A stretch of 64,000 nucleotides of DNA from the NCBI RefSeq assembly GCF_002090135.1, contig NZ_BBRL01000004.1:992001-1056000 (forward strand). Reading direction: 5' to 3'. How positions within the stretch are numbered: the first letter of the stretch is position 1; each line of letters begins with the position of its first letter. The notes below the pieces were generated by a model. It was not told where the DNA came from and searched no databases. It saw nothing but the letters and a program-made list of their open reading frames with translations. The translations under genes and the position numbers were made by a program. This stretch comes from Demequina sp. NBRC 110055 (lineage in GTDB: Bacteria; Actinomycetota; Actinomycetes; Actinomycetales; Demequinaceae). This document shows positions 51,840 through 59,667 of the stretch, piece by piece.

Positions 51840-53102
51840 TCACCCGTGAGTGGCGGTCACCTCCGCATCGGCCGTGCCGGCAGCGAACCTCAGGTGAAGC
51901 GCGTCGCCCGCGGCGAGGGCGCTGGCATCCCGGACGACCTCGCCTGACGCGGTGCGCGCGACCGCGTAGCCGCGGTCGAGCGTGCCTTGAGGTGACAACG
52001 CGGTGAGGCGAGCGGCAAGCTCACGCGCCGCGGCATCGGCCGCCGTCAGGATCCCCACGAGCGCGCGACCCGAGGCATCGTGGACGCGGGAGAGCTGGTC
52101 GCGGAACGGGTCGAGCATCCGTTCGGGGTACGTCAGGACCGGGCGCGAGCGGAACTGAGCGAGGCCGGCGTGCTCGCGGTCGATGCGCGCGGTCATTGCG
52201 TGGCGGGCGTCCGCGATGAGGCCGGCGATGGTGTCGCGTTCGATGGCGGCGTCGGGGACGATCCGCTTGCCCGCGTCGGTGGGCGTCGACGCGCGGTAGT
52301 CGGCGACCAGGTCGAGCAGCGGGGAGTCCTTCTCGTGGCCGATGGCGCTCACCAGCGGCGTGGCCGTGGCGCCCGCGACGCGGACCAGCTGCTCATCGCT
52401 GAAGGGAAGCAGGTCCTCGAACGAGCCGCCTCCACGCGCCACGACGATGACGTCCACCTCGGGGTGGGCGTCGAGCTCTCGGATGGCCGCGGTGGTCTCG
52501 GGGACGCAGCGTGCGCCCTGGACGGTGACGCGCCGGATCTCGAAGCGCACGGAGGGCCAGCGGCGCTGAGCATTCTCGACGACGTCGTGTTCGGCGTCGC
52601 CCTGGTTGGCGCACACCAGCCCCACCAGGGTGGGGACGAGGGGGAGCTCGCGCTTGCGGTCGGCATCGAACAGCCCTTCTGCGGCGAGCGCCTCCTTCAG
52701 CGCCTCGAGCCGAGCCAGCAGGTCGCCGAGCCCCACAGCGCGCATGGCGTCGCCCATCATCTGCAGGTCGCCGTTCTTCATCCACCACGTGGGCTTGGCG
52801 TGGATGACCACGCGGGCGCCGTCGTTGAGGGAGCCACCCAGGGCATCGAGTTCGGTGGCCGGGACCGTGACCTTGAGCGACATCTGCTCATCGGTATCGC
52901 GCAGGGTGAGGAACACCATGTGCTTCCAGCGCTTGACGTTGAGTACCTGGCCCTCGACCCACACCTCGGGTAGGCGCGCGATGAAGTCGCGAATCTTGGG
53001 CGAGAGGTGGCGCACGGGCCAGGGACGCTCGGGGCTGGTCTCCGCGGCGGTCGCTGGAAGCGTCACGGATCCTCGGTCGTTGGACAAGGGGGCGTCGGTC
53101 AC
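51840..53102 (-). CDS. xseA: Exodeoxyribonuclease VII large subunit
   Basis: A 420-aa catalytic subunit of ExoVII. The N-terminal OB-fold ('[23 protein letters not shown]', then '[11 protein letters not shown]') binds ssDNA. The catalytic region carries '[21 protein letters not shown]', '[26 protein letters not shown]' and '[31 protein letters not shown]'. A long helix and a C-terminal beta region ('[24 protein letters not shown]') follow. GTG 53102 is chosen because minus-strand CAGTCT lies 7 nt upstream; it diverges from ispH. Confidence 0.95.
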   Translation of the reverse strand: MTDAPLSNDRGSVTLPATAAETSPERPWPVRHLSPKIRDFIARLPEVWVEGQVLNVKRWKHMVFLTLRDTDEQMSLKVTVPATELDALGGSLNDGARVVIHAKPTWWMKNGDLQMMGDAMRAVGLGDLLARLEALKEALAAEGLFDADRKRELPLVPTLVGLVCANQGDAEHDVVENAQRRWPSVRFEIRRVTVQGARCVPETTAAIRELDAHPEVDVIVVARGGGSFEDLLPFSDEQLVRVAGATATPLVSAIGHEKDSPLLDLVADYRASTPTDAGKRIVPDAAIERDTIAGLIADARHAMTARIDREHAGLAQFRSRPVLTYPERMLDPFRDQLSRVHDASGRALVGILTAADAAARELAARLTALSPQGTLDRGYAVARTASGEVVRDASALAAGDALHLRFAAGTADAEVTATHG

Positions 53103-53109
53103 GCCCCTC

Positions 53110-53126
53110 AGACTGCCACGTAGGAT
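53110..53126. promoter_or_regulatory. Divergent leaderless promoters of xseA and ispH
   Basis: Minus-strand CAGTCT (53110-53115) is 7 nt from the xseA GTG; plus-strand TAGGAT (53121-53126) is 7 nt from the ispH ATG. The two hexamers are 5 nt apart, so polymerases must compete for the site. Confidence 0.55.
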
Positions 53127-53133
53127 GGACGAT

Positions 53134-54102
53134 ATGCCTGACACCAAGCCCACTCGCGTGCTGCTCGCCGCCCCGCGCGGCTATTGCGCCGGCGTCGACC
53201 GTGCGGTGATCGCCGTCGAGAAGGCGCTCGAGCTGCACGGCGCACCTATTTACGTGCGCAAGGAGATCGTCCACAACAAGTATGTGGTGGAGACCCTGTC
53301 CGAGCGCGGCGCGATCTTTGTGAACGAGACCGACGAGGTTCCCGAGGGCGCCCGCGTGGTGTTCTCCGCCCATGGCGTGTCGCCCGCGGTGCGTGAGGGC
53401 GCGGCAGCCCGCAACCTGCTGACCATCGATGCCACGTGCCCCCTCGTCACCAAGGTGCACAAGGAGGCCGTGCGCTTCGCGAAGTCGCAGCAGACCATCC
53501 TGCTCATTGGTCACGAGGGCCACGAGGAGGTCGAGGGCACGGCCGGAGAGGCGCCCGAGCACACCATCGTCGTGAACTCGCCCGAGGAGGCCGACACCAT
53601 CGAGGTGGCCGACCCCGACAACGTCGTGTGGCTGTCCCAGACCACCCTGTCCGTGGACGAGACGATGGAGACCGTGCGCCGCCTGCGCGAGCGCTTCCCC
53701 AATCTCCAAGACCCGCCCAGCGACGACATTTGCTACGCCACGCAGAACCGCCAGGTGGCCGTGAAGAAGCTCGCGCCCGAGTGCGAGCTGGTCATCGTGG
53801 TGGGCTCGGCGAACTCGTCGAACTCGGTGCGCCTGGTCGAGGTCGCGCTGCAGTCGGGCGCCGATGCGTCCTACCGGATCGACCGCGCCTCCGAGATGGA
53901 CGAGGCCTGGCTCGAGGGCGTGTCGACCGTGGGCGTCACCTCGGGCGCGTCCGTGCCCGAGATCCTGGTGCGCGACCTGCTCGATCGCCTGGCCGGACTC
54001 GGTTATGCGACCGTCGAGGAGGTCACGACCGCGACCGAGGACCTGATGTTCTCGCTGCCGCGTGAGATCCGCGCCGACATGAAGGCCCGCGCCGCGTCCT
54101 GA
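53134..54102 (+). CDS. ispH: 4-Hydroxy-3-methylbut-2-enyl diphosphate reductase
   Basis: A 322-aa [4Fe-4S] enzyme that makes IPP and DMAPP in the last step of the MEP isoprenoid pathway. Cluster ligands are C18 ('[11 protein letters not shown]'), C102 ('[11 protein letters not shown]') and C200 ('[11 protein letters not shown]'). Substrate-binding residues H47, H80 and H130 lie in 'IVHNKYVV', 'FSAHGVSP' and 'GHEGHEEV'. '[17 protein letters not shown]' is conserved. The ATG at 53134 fits the -10 box; an ATG 9 nt upstream would overlap that box. It feeds prenyl synthases such as the one at 29918-30682. Confidence 0.97.
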   Translation: MPDTKPTRVLLAAPRGYCAGVDRAVIAVEKALELHGAPIYVRKEIVHNKYVVETLSERGAIFVNETDEVPEGARVVFSAHGVSPAVREGAAARNLLTIDATCPLVTKVHKEAVRFAKSQQTILLIGHEGHEEVEGTAGEAPEHTIVVNSPEEADTIEVADPDNVVWLSQTTLSVDETMETVRRLRERFPNLQDPPSDDICYATQNRQVAVKKLAPECELVIVVGSANSSNSVRLVEVALQSGADASYRIDRASEMDEAWLEGVSTVGVTSGASVPEILVRDLLDRLAGLGYATVEEVTTATEDLMFSLPREIRADMKARAAS

Positions 54103-54114
54103 GGTCGCCGACGA

Positions 54115-54223
54115 GCGGTCGCCGTCCCGGAGGGTGCACGCATCTGCTCAGAGCGACGGTGGCTGTCCCATAGGGGGCACGGATCCGCGCACAGCGACGG
54201 TGGCTGTCCCCTAGGGCGCAGGA
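54115..54223. repeat. Tandem ~41-nt repeat, about 2.7 copies
   Basis: The block GCGACGGTGGCTGTCCC followed by TAGGG and GCAC/GCA occurs at about 54152-54180 and 54193-54220, a period of 41 nt. A degenerate first copy (GCGGTCGCCGTCCC..GGGTGCACGCATCTGCTCAGA) begins at 54115. It lies between the convergent ispH and rmuC genes. There are no spacers, so it is not a CRISPR. Confidence 0.6.
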
Positions 54224-54228
54224 CGGCG

Positions 54229-55536
54229 TTAGTCCGTCAGCTCGGGCGCCGCGAGCGCGCGAGGCTCGGTCTCGACCTGCGGCACGGCACCCAATTCGGA
54301 CTCGAGGTGTTGCATCTGGCCAAAGCGGCGAGCGCTGACCAGCACGCGCGACTCGAGCGAGGCGACGGTGGCGTTGTAGGCCTTGGTGGCGCCCTCGAGC
54401 GAGCGGCCCACCTTCGCGAGGTGCTCACCCATGGTCGACAACCGGTCGTGGAGGTCGCGGCCGGCGGCGAGCACCGCCTGAGCGTTCTTGGCCAGAGTGT
54501 CCTCGCGCCACGCGTGCGCGACGGTGCGCAGCATCGCGACCAAGGTGGTGGGGGAGGCGATGAACACGCGCTTGCCGTAGGCGTACTCCTGGAGGTCGGC
54601 ATCCTGTTCGAGCGCGGCCTGATAGAACGCCTCTGACGGCACAAACATGACGACGAACTCCGGTGCCGAGTCGAACTGGTCCCAGTAGCGCTTGGCCGCG
54701 AGGTCGTCGACGTGCTTCTTCACGTGCCGCGCGTGGGCCGCGAGCCGGGCCGCGCGCACCGTCTCGTCGTCGGTCTCGAAGGCCTCGAGCAGGGCCGACA
54801 GCGCCACCTTGGAGTCGACGACGATGGTGCGGCCGCCCGCCAGATGCACGGTCATGTCCGGCCGCAGCAGGTTGCCGTCCGCGTCGCGCACCGAATCCTG
54901 CTCGGTGAAGTCGACGTGGGGGAGCATCCCCGCGAGCTCAACCACTCGCCGCAACTGCACCTCGCCCCAGTTGCCACGCACATCCGAACGCCGGAGGGTA
55001 TTGATGAAGTCGCTGGTGCGCTTGTCGAGTTGGGCGGACGCCTCGAGCATCTGGCGCACCTGCTCGGTCAGTTGGGCCTGGCCCGCCGCGCGCGTGCGGT
55101 CGGCCTCGGCGGTCTGGCGTTGCACCTCGGCCAGCGCCTTCGCGACCGGCTCGACCATCTGCTTCACGGCCTGCTCGCGCTTGGCGAGCTCGGCGTCGGC
55201 CGCAACGCGTTCGCGGCTGAGTCGTTCCTGTGCGACCTGCAAGAGCGACTCCTGGCTGGCCCGTAACTGACGCGCGGAGAGCTCGGCAAACTGCGCGCGC
55301 AGCGTCTCCTGATCACCGCGCACCTCCTCCAGGCGCGCGGCGTGCGAACGCAGGAGCTCCGCCTCGCGCCGGCTCCACGCCTCGGCGTCGGACCGCAGCC
55401 GCTCCTCGAGGGCGTCAGCCCTCGCGGCGGCGCGTGCGCCCTCATGAGATGCCCGGGCACCTCGCGCGGTCGCCCACACAAATCCCCCCGCCACCCCCGC
55501 GAACAGGGCCAACACCACCATCACCGTCTCGATCAT
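54229..55536 (-). CDS. rmuC: DNA recombination protein RmuC
   Basis: A 435-aa protein: an N-terminal membrane helix ('VMVVLALFAGVAGGFVWATA'), a long coiled coil (about 30-170) and the RmuC nuclease-like domain with 'RSDVRGNWGEVQLRRVVELAGM', 'RPDMTVHLAGGRTIVVDSKVALSALLEA', 'FDSAPEFVVMFVPSEAFYQAAL' and 'ASPTTLVAMLRTVAHAWRED'. RmuC proteins limit inversions at short repeats and have a PD-(D/E)XK-like core; the activity is not firmly shown. ATG 55536 has GAGGG 8 nt upstream. The convergent partner is ispH. Confidence 0.93.
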   Translation of the reverse strand: MIETVMVVLALFAGVAGGFVWATARGARASHEGARAAARADALEERLRSDAEAWSRREAELLRSHAARLEEVRGDQETLRAQFAELSARQLRASQESLLQVAQERLSRERVAADAELAKREQAVKQMVEPVAKALAEVQRQTAEADRTRAAGQAQLTEQVRQMLEASAQLDKRTSDFINTLRRSDVRGNWGEVQLRRVVELAGMLPHVDFTEQDSVRDADGNLLRPDMTVHLAGGRTIVVDSKVALSALLEAFETDDETVRAARLAAHARHVKKHVDDLAAKRYWDQFDSAPEFVVMFVPSEAFYQAALEQDADLQEYAYGKRVFIASPTTLVAMLRTVAHAWREDTLAKNAQAVLAAGRDLHDRLSTMGEHLAKVGRSLEGATKAYNATVASLESRVLVSARRFGQMQHLESELGAVPQVETEPRALAAPELTD

Positions 55537-55722
55537 GGCCACACCCTCGCACGGGCCCCTGACATCGGGGGCGCTGTCCGTGCCTCGAGACATCTGCGTC
55601 GACACATGCGCGACACGCTCGAGGTGTGAGATCGGTCACATTAAGGCCACTCATTGTCACGATTCGGGAACAAAACCCGCCCATGCCCCCACCGTGAAAC
55701 ACACTGGCAAAAAAGCCCTGCA

Positions 55723-55817
55723 TATCCTGTCTGCACCCTGCGGGCACGTCCGTGGGAAAAATGTGAGTCGCTCCGAGACCCGGAGCGTCCCATCCCAGTC
55801 CGGCACCCTTGTGCCGG
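55723..55817 (+). promoter_or_regulatory. Promoter and structured leader of the oligopeptide ABC operon
   Basis: TATCCT (55723-55728) predicts a start near 55735. The ~98-nt leader contains two hairpins: CGCTCCG/CGGAGCG (55769-55787) and CCGGCAC/GTGCCGG (55800-55817). The second ends just before AAGGAGG, so it could modulate translation. The rest of 55537-55722 shows nothing further. Confidence 0.5.
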
Positions 55818-55832
55818 GCGCAAGGAGGAATA

Positions 55833-57500
55833 GTGAAGAACAACAAGGCCATCTTCGGTGGCGTTGCGGCCGCGCTCAGCGCGTCCCTCGTCCTCGCCGG
55901 ATGCTCGTCGGAGGACCCGGCAGAGGAGACCACCAGCGGTGCCACTGACGGCGCGACTCCCACCGAGGAGACGTCGGCTGCGGTCATCACCACCAACGGC
56001 TCGGAGCCCCAGAACCCGCTGATCCCGGTCGCGACCAACGAGACTGGTGGCGGCAAGATCATCGACTCGCTCTTCGCGGGCCTCGTGTACTACGACGGCG
56101 ACGGCGCCGCTCACAACGAGGTTGCGGAGTCCATCGAGACCGAGGACAACCTGACCTTCACCGTGAAGCTGAAGGACGGTTGGACGTTCACCGACGGTAC
56201 GCCCGTCCTGGCCCACAACTTCGTGGACGCCTGGAACTGGGGTGCGGACCCGGCCAACGCCGCGACCGCGCTGAACTCGTACTTCTTCGAGCAGATCGAG
56301 GGCTTCAACGGTTACGAGGAGGGTGGCTCCACCCCCGAGATGACCGGCCTCGAGGTCGTCGACGACATGACCTTCACCATCACGCTCGCCGCTCCGAACT
56401 CGGAGTTCCCCCTCGCGCTGGGCTACTCGGCGTTCTACCCGCTGCCCGACTCGTTCTTCGAGGACCCCGAGGCCTTCGGCAAGGCGCCCGTCGGTAACGG
56501 CATCTACACCCTCGCATCGGCCGACGACTGGCAGCACGACGTCCAGATCATGCTGTCGGTGAACGACTCGTACGCCGGTGAGCGTGTCGCCCAGAACGGT
56601 GGCCTCCAGATCACCTTCTACGCGACCCAGGACGCGGCCTACGCCGACCTCCTCGGTGGCAACGTCGACGTCATCGACGGCATCCCCCCGGCCGCCTTCG
56701 CCACCTACGAGGCCGACCTCGGCGACCGCGCTGTGAACCAGCCCGCCGCCATCTTCCAGTCGTTCACCATCCCCGCGAACGACGAGCGCTTCCAGGGCGA
56801 GGCCGGCCTGCTGCGCCGCCAGGCCCTGTCCATGGCGATCGACCGCGAGCAGGTCACCGACGTGATCTTCGAGGGCACGCGCACGCCTGCCTCGGACTTC
56901 ACCTCGCCGGTCATCGACGGCTGGTCGGACTCCATCCCCGGTTCCGAGGTCCTCGACTTCGACCCCGAGGGTGCCGTTGAGCTGTGGGCCGAGGCCGACG
57001 CCATCGAGCCGTGGGAGGGCACCTTCGAGCTCGCCTACAACGCTGACGGTGGCCACGACACCTGGGTCGACGCTGTCGCCAACCAGATCACCAACACCCT
57101 CGGCATCGACGCGGCGGGCCTGCCCTACGCGACCTTCGCCGAGTTCCGCACCGATGTCACGAACCGCGACATCGAGGCGTCGTTCCGCACCGGTTGGCAG
57201 GCGGACTACCCGTCGCTCGAGAACTTCCTCGGCCCGCTCTACTACACCGGTGCCGGCTCGAACGATGGTGACTACTCCTCCGAGGAGTTCGACACCCTGA
57301 TCGACGAGGGCAAGACCGCTGCGACCTCGGACGAGGCCATTGCCAAGTTCCAGGAGGCTCAGGAGGTTCTGTTCCAGGACCTGCCCGCCATCCCGCTGTG
57401 GTACTCCAACGTCAACGGTGGCTTCTCCGAGTCGGTCGACAACGTCGTGTTCGACTGGCACTCGGTCCCGCTGTACTACCAGATCACCAAGGCTGAGTAA
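55833..57500 (+). CDS. Oligopeptide ABC transporter, substrate-binding lipoprotein
   Basis: A 555-aa solute-binding family 5 (OppA/DppA) lipoprotein. The signal 'VKNNKAIFGGVAAALSASLV' leads into LAGC with Cys24, then an acidic Thr/Ser-rich linker. The body shows 'NPLIPVATNETGGGKIIDSLFAGLVYYDGDG', 'WTFTDGTPVLAHNFVDAWNW', 'PLPDSFF' and a C-terminal 'LWYSNVNGGFSESVDNVVFDW'. The large size fits peptide binding. GTG 55833 has AAGGAGGAA directly upstream, and codon use is strongly C-ending, consistent with high expression. Two hairpins separate it from the permease genes. Confidence 0.94.
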   Translation: MKNNKAIFGGVAAALSASLVLAGCSSEDPAEETTSGATDGATPTEETSAAVITTNGSEPQNPLIPVATNETGGGKIIDSLFAGLVYYDGDGAAHNEVAESIETEDNLTFTVKLKDGWTFTDGTPVLAHNFVDAWNWGADPANAATALNSYFFEQIEGFNGYEEGGSTPEMTGLEVVDDMTFTITLAAPNSEFPLALGYSAFYPLPDSFFEDPEAFGKAPVGNGIYTLASADDWQHDVQIMLSVNDSYAGERVAQNGGLQITFYATQDAAYADLLGGNVDVIDGIPPAAFATYEADLGDRAVNQPAAIFQSFTIPANDERFQGEAGLLRRQALSMAIDREQVTDVIFEGTRTPASDFTSPVIDGWSDSIPGSEVLDFDPEGAVELWAEADAIEPWEGTFELAYNADGGHDTWVDAVANQITNTLGIDAAGLPYATFAEFRTDVTNRDIEASFRTGWQADYPSLENFLGPLYYTGAGSNDGDYSSEEFDTLIDEGKTAATSDEAIAKFQEAQEVLFQDLPAIPLWYSNVNGGFSESVDNVVFDWHSVPLYYQITKAE

Positions 57501-57521
57501 GCCCCACCAGATCTGACGGAC

Positions 57522-57553
57522 GGGCCCGCTCCGCTTCCGGGCGGAGCGGGCCC
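57522..57553 (+). terminator. Hairpin after the peptide-binding protein gene
   Basis: GGGCCCGCTCCGC (57522-57534) pairs perfectly with 57541-57553 (13 bp, 6-nt loop), 21 nt after the stop. It likely limits read-through or protects the upstream message so that binding protein exceeds permease. Confidence 0.75.
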
Positions 57554-57581
57554 TGCTGTGTCTCCACATCGAGACGCATAC

Positions 57582-57613
57582 GGCCGATGCCAGGGATCAC
57601 CATGGCATCGGCC
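57582..57613 (+). terminator. Second hairpin, built on GGCCGATGC
   Basis: GGCCGATGCCA (57582-57592) pairs with TGGCATCGGCC (57603-57613), 11 bp with a 10-nt loop, about 30 nt after the preceding hairpin. Confidence 0.65.
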
Positions 57614-57762
57614 ATCTCCCGCCCACACCTGGGCATTCAGGCCGCCGCACCCCGGCGCCGGCCGGCTCGACAGCGGCGCACATGACGCGCGAAAATCGCG
57701 CAAACGAGGCGCCTGCGAGTACCCTCGCTGACAGCACGCGCTACCCGCGTGCCTGTTCACAC

Positions 57763-57768
57763 TAGAAT
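57763..57768 (+). promoter_or_regulatory. Internal -10 box upstream of the permease genes
   Basis: TAGAAT predicts a start near 57775, three nt before a 12-codon ORF that leads into the permease gene, giving the permease-ATPase part its own promoter. Confidence 0.5.
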
Positions 57769-57777
57769 CGGCACCCT

Positions 57778-57816
57778 ATGCATTCACCGACTGACGCCCG
57801 AGGAGTGCGCATATGA
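57778..57816 (+). CDS. 12-codon leader ORF coupled to the permease gene
   Basis: ATG at 57778 begins the short frame MHSPTDARGVRI, which ends with TGA at 57814-57816 overlapping the permease ATG (57813) by 4 bp. The permease ribosome-binding site GAGGAG lies inside it. Its nearly leaderless start after TAGAAT suggests it is translated and reinitiates or exposes the permease start. It has no run of one amino acid, so classical attenuation is not apparent. Confidence 0.45.
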   Translation: MHSPTDARGVRI

Positions 57817-58739
57817 CGCTGTATGTGGTCAAGCGCCTTCTCCAGGCCATTCCCGTGTTCTTCGGAACCACGTTCCTGATCTACTTCATGGTCTTCTCCA
57901 TGCCAGGAGATCCCGTCCTCGCCCTCTTCGGCGACCGGACCCCGAACCCCGCGGTCCTCGAGGCAGTACGCGAGCAGTACAACCTCGACCAGCCCTTCAT
58001 CGTCCAGTACTTCATGTACATCAAGGACTTCCTCACGGGGAACATGGGCGTGACCTTCTCCGGTCAGACCGTCAACGACGTCTTTGCGCGAGCCTTCCCG
58101 GTGACGCTGCAACTGGTGACGATCGCCGTGGTCGCGGAGTTCCTCCTCGCGGTGGGCTTCGGACTGCTCTCGGGTCTGCGCAAGGGCAAGTTCGCCGACC
58201 ACGCCTCGCTGCTGATGGCGCTCGTGCTGAACTCGATCCCCCCGTTCGTGGCGCTGTTCCTCGCCCAGTACTTCATCGGTATCAAGCTCGGGTGGGCGCC
58301 CGTGACGGTCGGCGCGAACGTGAGTTGGGGCTCGCTGCTGTTGCCCGGCCTCACCATCGCGCTCACGATCTACGTGGTGGGTATGCGCCTCATGCGCGGC
58401 TCGGTAATCGAGGCCCGTGAAGGCGACTACGTGCGCACCGCCTACGCGAAGGGCCTGACGTCCAAGCGCGTCACGCCCGTGCACGTGGCCCGCAACTCGC
58501 TGATCCCGGTGATTACGAACACCGCGGCCAGCTTCGGTGCTCTGATTGCCGGTACGACCGTGACCGAGGGCATCTTCAACATTCCCGGCATCGGCAAGGT
58601 GCTGTACGACGCGATCCTTCGTGGCGAGAACGCGACCGTCGTGTCGTTCGTGACGATCCTCACCGTGATGTACATCATCGTGAACATCCTGGTGGACCTG
58701 CTGTACGCCGTGCTCGACCCGAGGATCCGCTATGTCTGA
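57813..58739 (+). CDS. Peptide ABC transporter, permease (DppB/OppB type)
   Basis: A 308-aa permease with six helices. The family N-terminus 'LYVVKRLLQAIPVFFGTTFLIYFMVFSMPGDP' is present. The DppB/OppB loop with 'REGDYVRTAYAKGLTSKRV' and 'RNSLIPVITNTAASFGALIAGTTVTEGIFNIPGIGKVLYDAIL' forms the EAA-type docking region. GAGGAG is 7 nt before the ATG. It overlaps the next permease gene by 8 nt. Confidence 0.95.
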   Translation: MTLYVVKRLLQAIPVFFGTTFLIYFMVFSMPGDPVLALFGDRTPNPAVLEAVREQYNLDQPFIVQYFMYIKDFLTGNMGVTFSGQTVNDVFARAFPVTLQLVTIAVVAEFLLAVGFGLLSGLRKGKFADHASLLMALVLNSIPPFVALFLAQYFIGIKLGWAPVTVGANVSWGSLLLPGLTIALTIYVVGMRLMRGSVIEAREGDYVRTAYAKGLTSKRVTPVHVARNSLIPVITNTAASFGALIAGTTVTEGIFNIPGIGKVLYDAILRGENATVVSFVTILTVMYIIVNILVDLLYAVLDPRIRYV

Positions 58740-59667
58740 CCGCAACGCACACTACGTCGCCCCTGTCGACGAGACCCAGCCAGGCGCGGTCGACCAGGTC
58801 AATCTGTCGGCGCGCAAGTCGAACATGTGGATCGACGCATGGCGTGACCTGCGCAAGCGTCCGCTGTTCTACGTCGCCCTGGTGATCTCCGCGATCATCC
58901 TCATCATGGCGCTGTTCCCGTCCTGGTTCACCGACGCCGACCCCGGTCGCGGTGACCTGTCGCTGAGCAACGCCCCCGCCGAGCCCGGCCACCCCTTGGG
59001 CTACACGCTTCAGGGCTACGACATCTGGGCTCGCATCGTTTACGGCGCCGAGACGTCGCTGACCGTGGGTCTGCTGACGGTCCTCATCACCGGCGTGATC
59101 GGTGTGCCGATGGGCGCGATCGCCGGCTACTACGGCGGCTGGGTGGACTCGCTGCTGTCACGCATTGGCGACATCTTCTTCTCGATTCCGTACTTCCTCG
59201 CGGCCGTGGTCGTCATGTCGGTGCTGTCCGACTACCGCAACCCGCTGGTGATCTCCTTCGCGATCGGTGGCTTTGCCTGGGCGTCGCTGGCGCGCATCGT
59301 GCGCGCCGAGGTGCTGAGGAACAAGAACCTCGAGTACGTCATGGCATCCGAGGCGGTGGGACGCTCGCGCGGCTCCACGCTGCTCAAGCACGTGCTGCCC
59401 AACTCCATGGGCCCCGTCATCGTGGCGTTGACCCTGTCGCTCGGTGCGGCCATCACCGCGGAGGCGACCCTGTCGCTGCTCGGTATTGGCCTTAACGGCT
59501 ACTACTCGTGGGGCAACGACATCGCGCAGGCGCAGACCGTGCTGCGCACCAACCCCGGTGCGCTGTTCTGGCCGTCCCTCGCGCTGACCCTGACGGTGCT
59601 CGCCTTCACCTTCCTCGGTGAGCTCATCCGTGACGCGCTCGACCCGAAGGCGAGGGCCCGACGATGA
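58732..59667 (+). CDS. Peptide ABC transporter, permease (DppC/OppC type)
   Basis: A 311-aa permease with the OppC_N segment ('MWIDAWRDLRKRPLFYVALVISAIILIMALFPSWF') and six helices. The extracytoplasmic 'PGHPLGYTLQGYDIWARIVYGAETSLTVGL' and the docking loop 'RAEVLRNKNLEYVMASEAVGRSRGSTLLKHVLPNSMGPV' are typical. It pairs with the DppB-type subunit. Its end overlaps the ATPase gene by 4 bp (ATGA). Confidence 0.95.
   Translation: MSDRNAHYVAPVDETQPGAVDQVNLSARKSNMWIDAWRDLRKRPLFYVALVISAIILIMALFPSWFTDADPGRGDLSLSNAPAEPGHPLGYTLQGYDIWARIVYGAETSLTVGLLTVLITGVIGVPMGAIAGYYGGWVDSLLSRIGDIFFSIPYFLAAVVVMSVLSDYRNPLVISFAIGGFAWASLARIVRAEVLRNKNLEYVMASEAVGRSRGSTLLKHVLPNSMGPVIVALTLSLGAAITAEATLSLLGIGLNGYYSWGNDIAQAQTVLRTNPGALFWPSLALTLTVLAFTFLGELIRDALDPKARARR

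Noticed and set aside
54115-54223. CRISPR array
   Set aside because: The repeats are directly adjacent without unique spacers, the copies are degenerate, and no cas gene is in the window.
55641-57569. A 642-codon minus-strand frame opposite the peptide-binding protein gene
   Set aside because: Its Gly/Val/Arg-rich, repetitive translation is typical of the complement of a GC-rich gene; the plus strand carries an intact lipoprotein.
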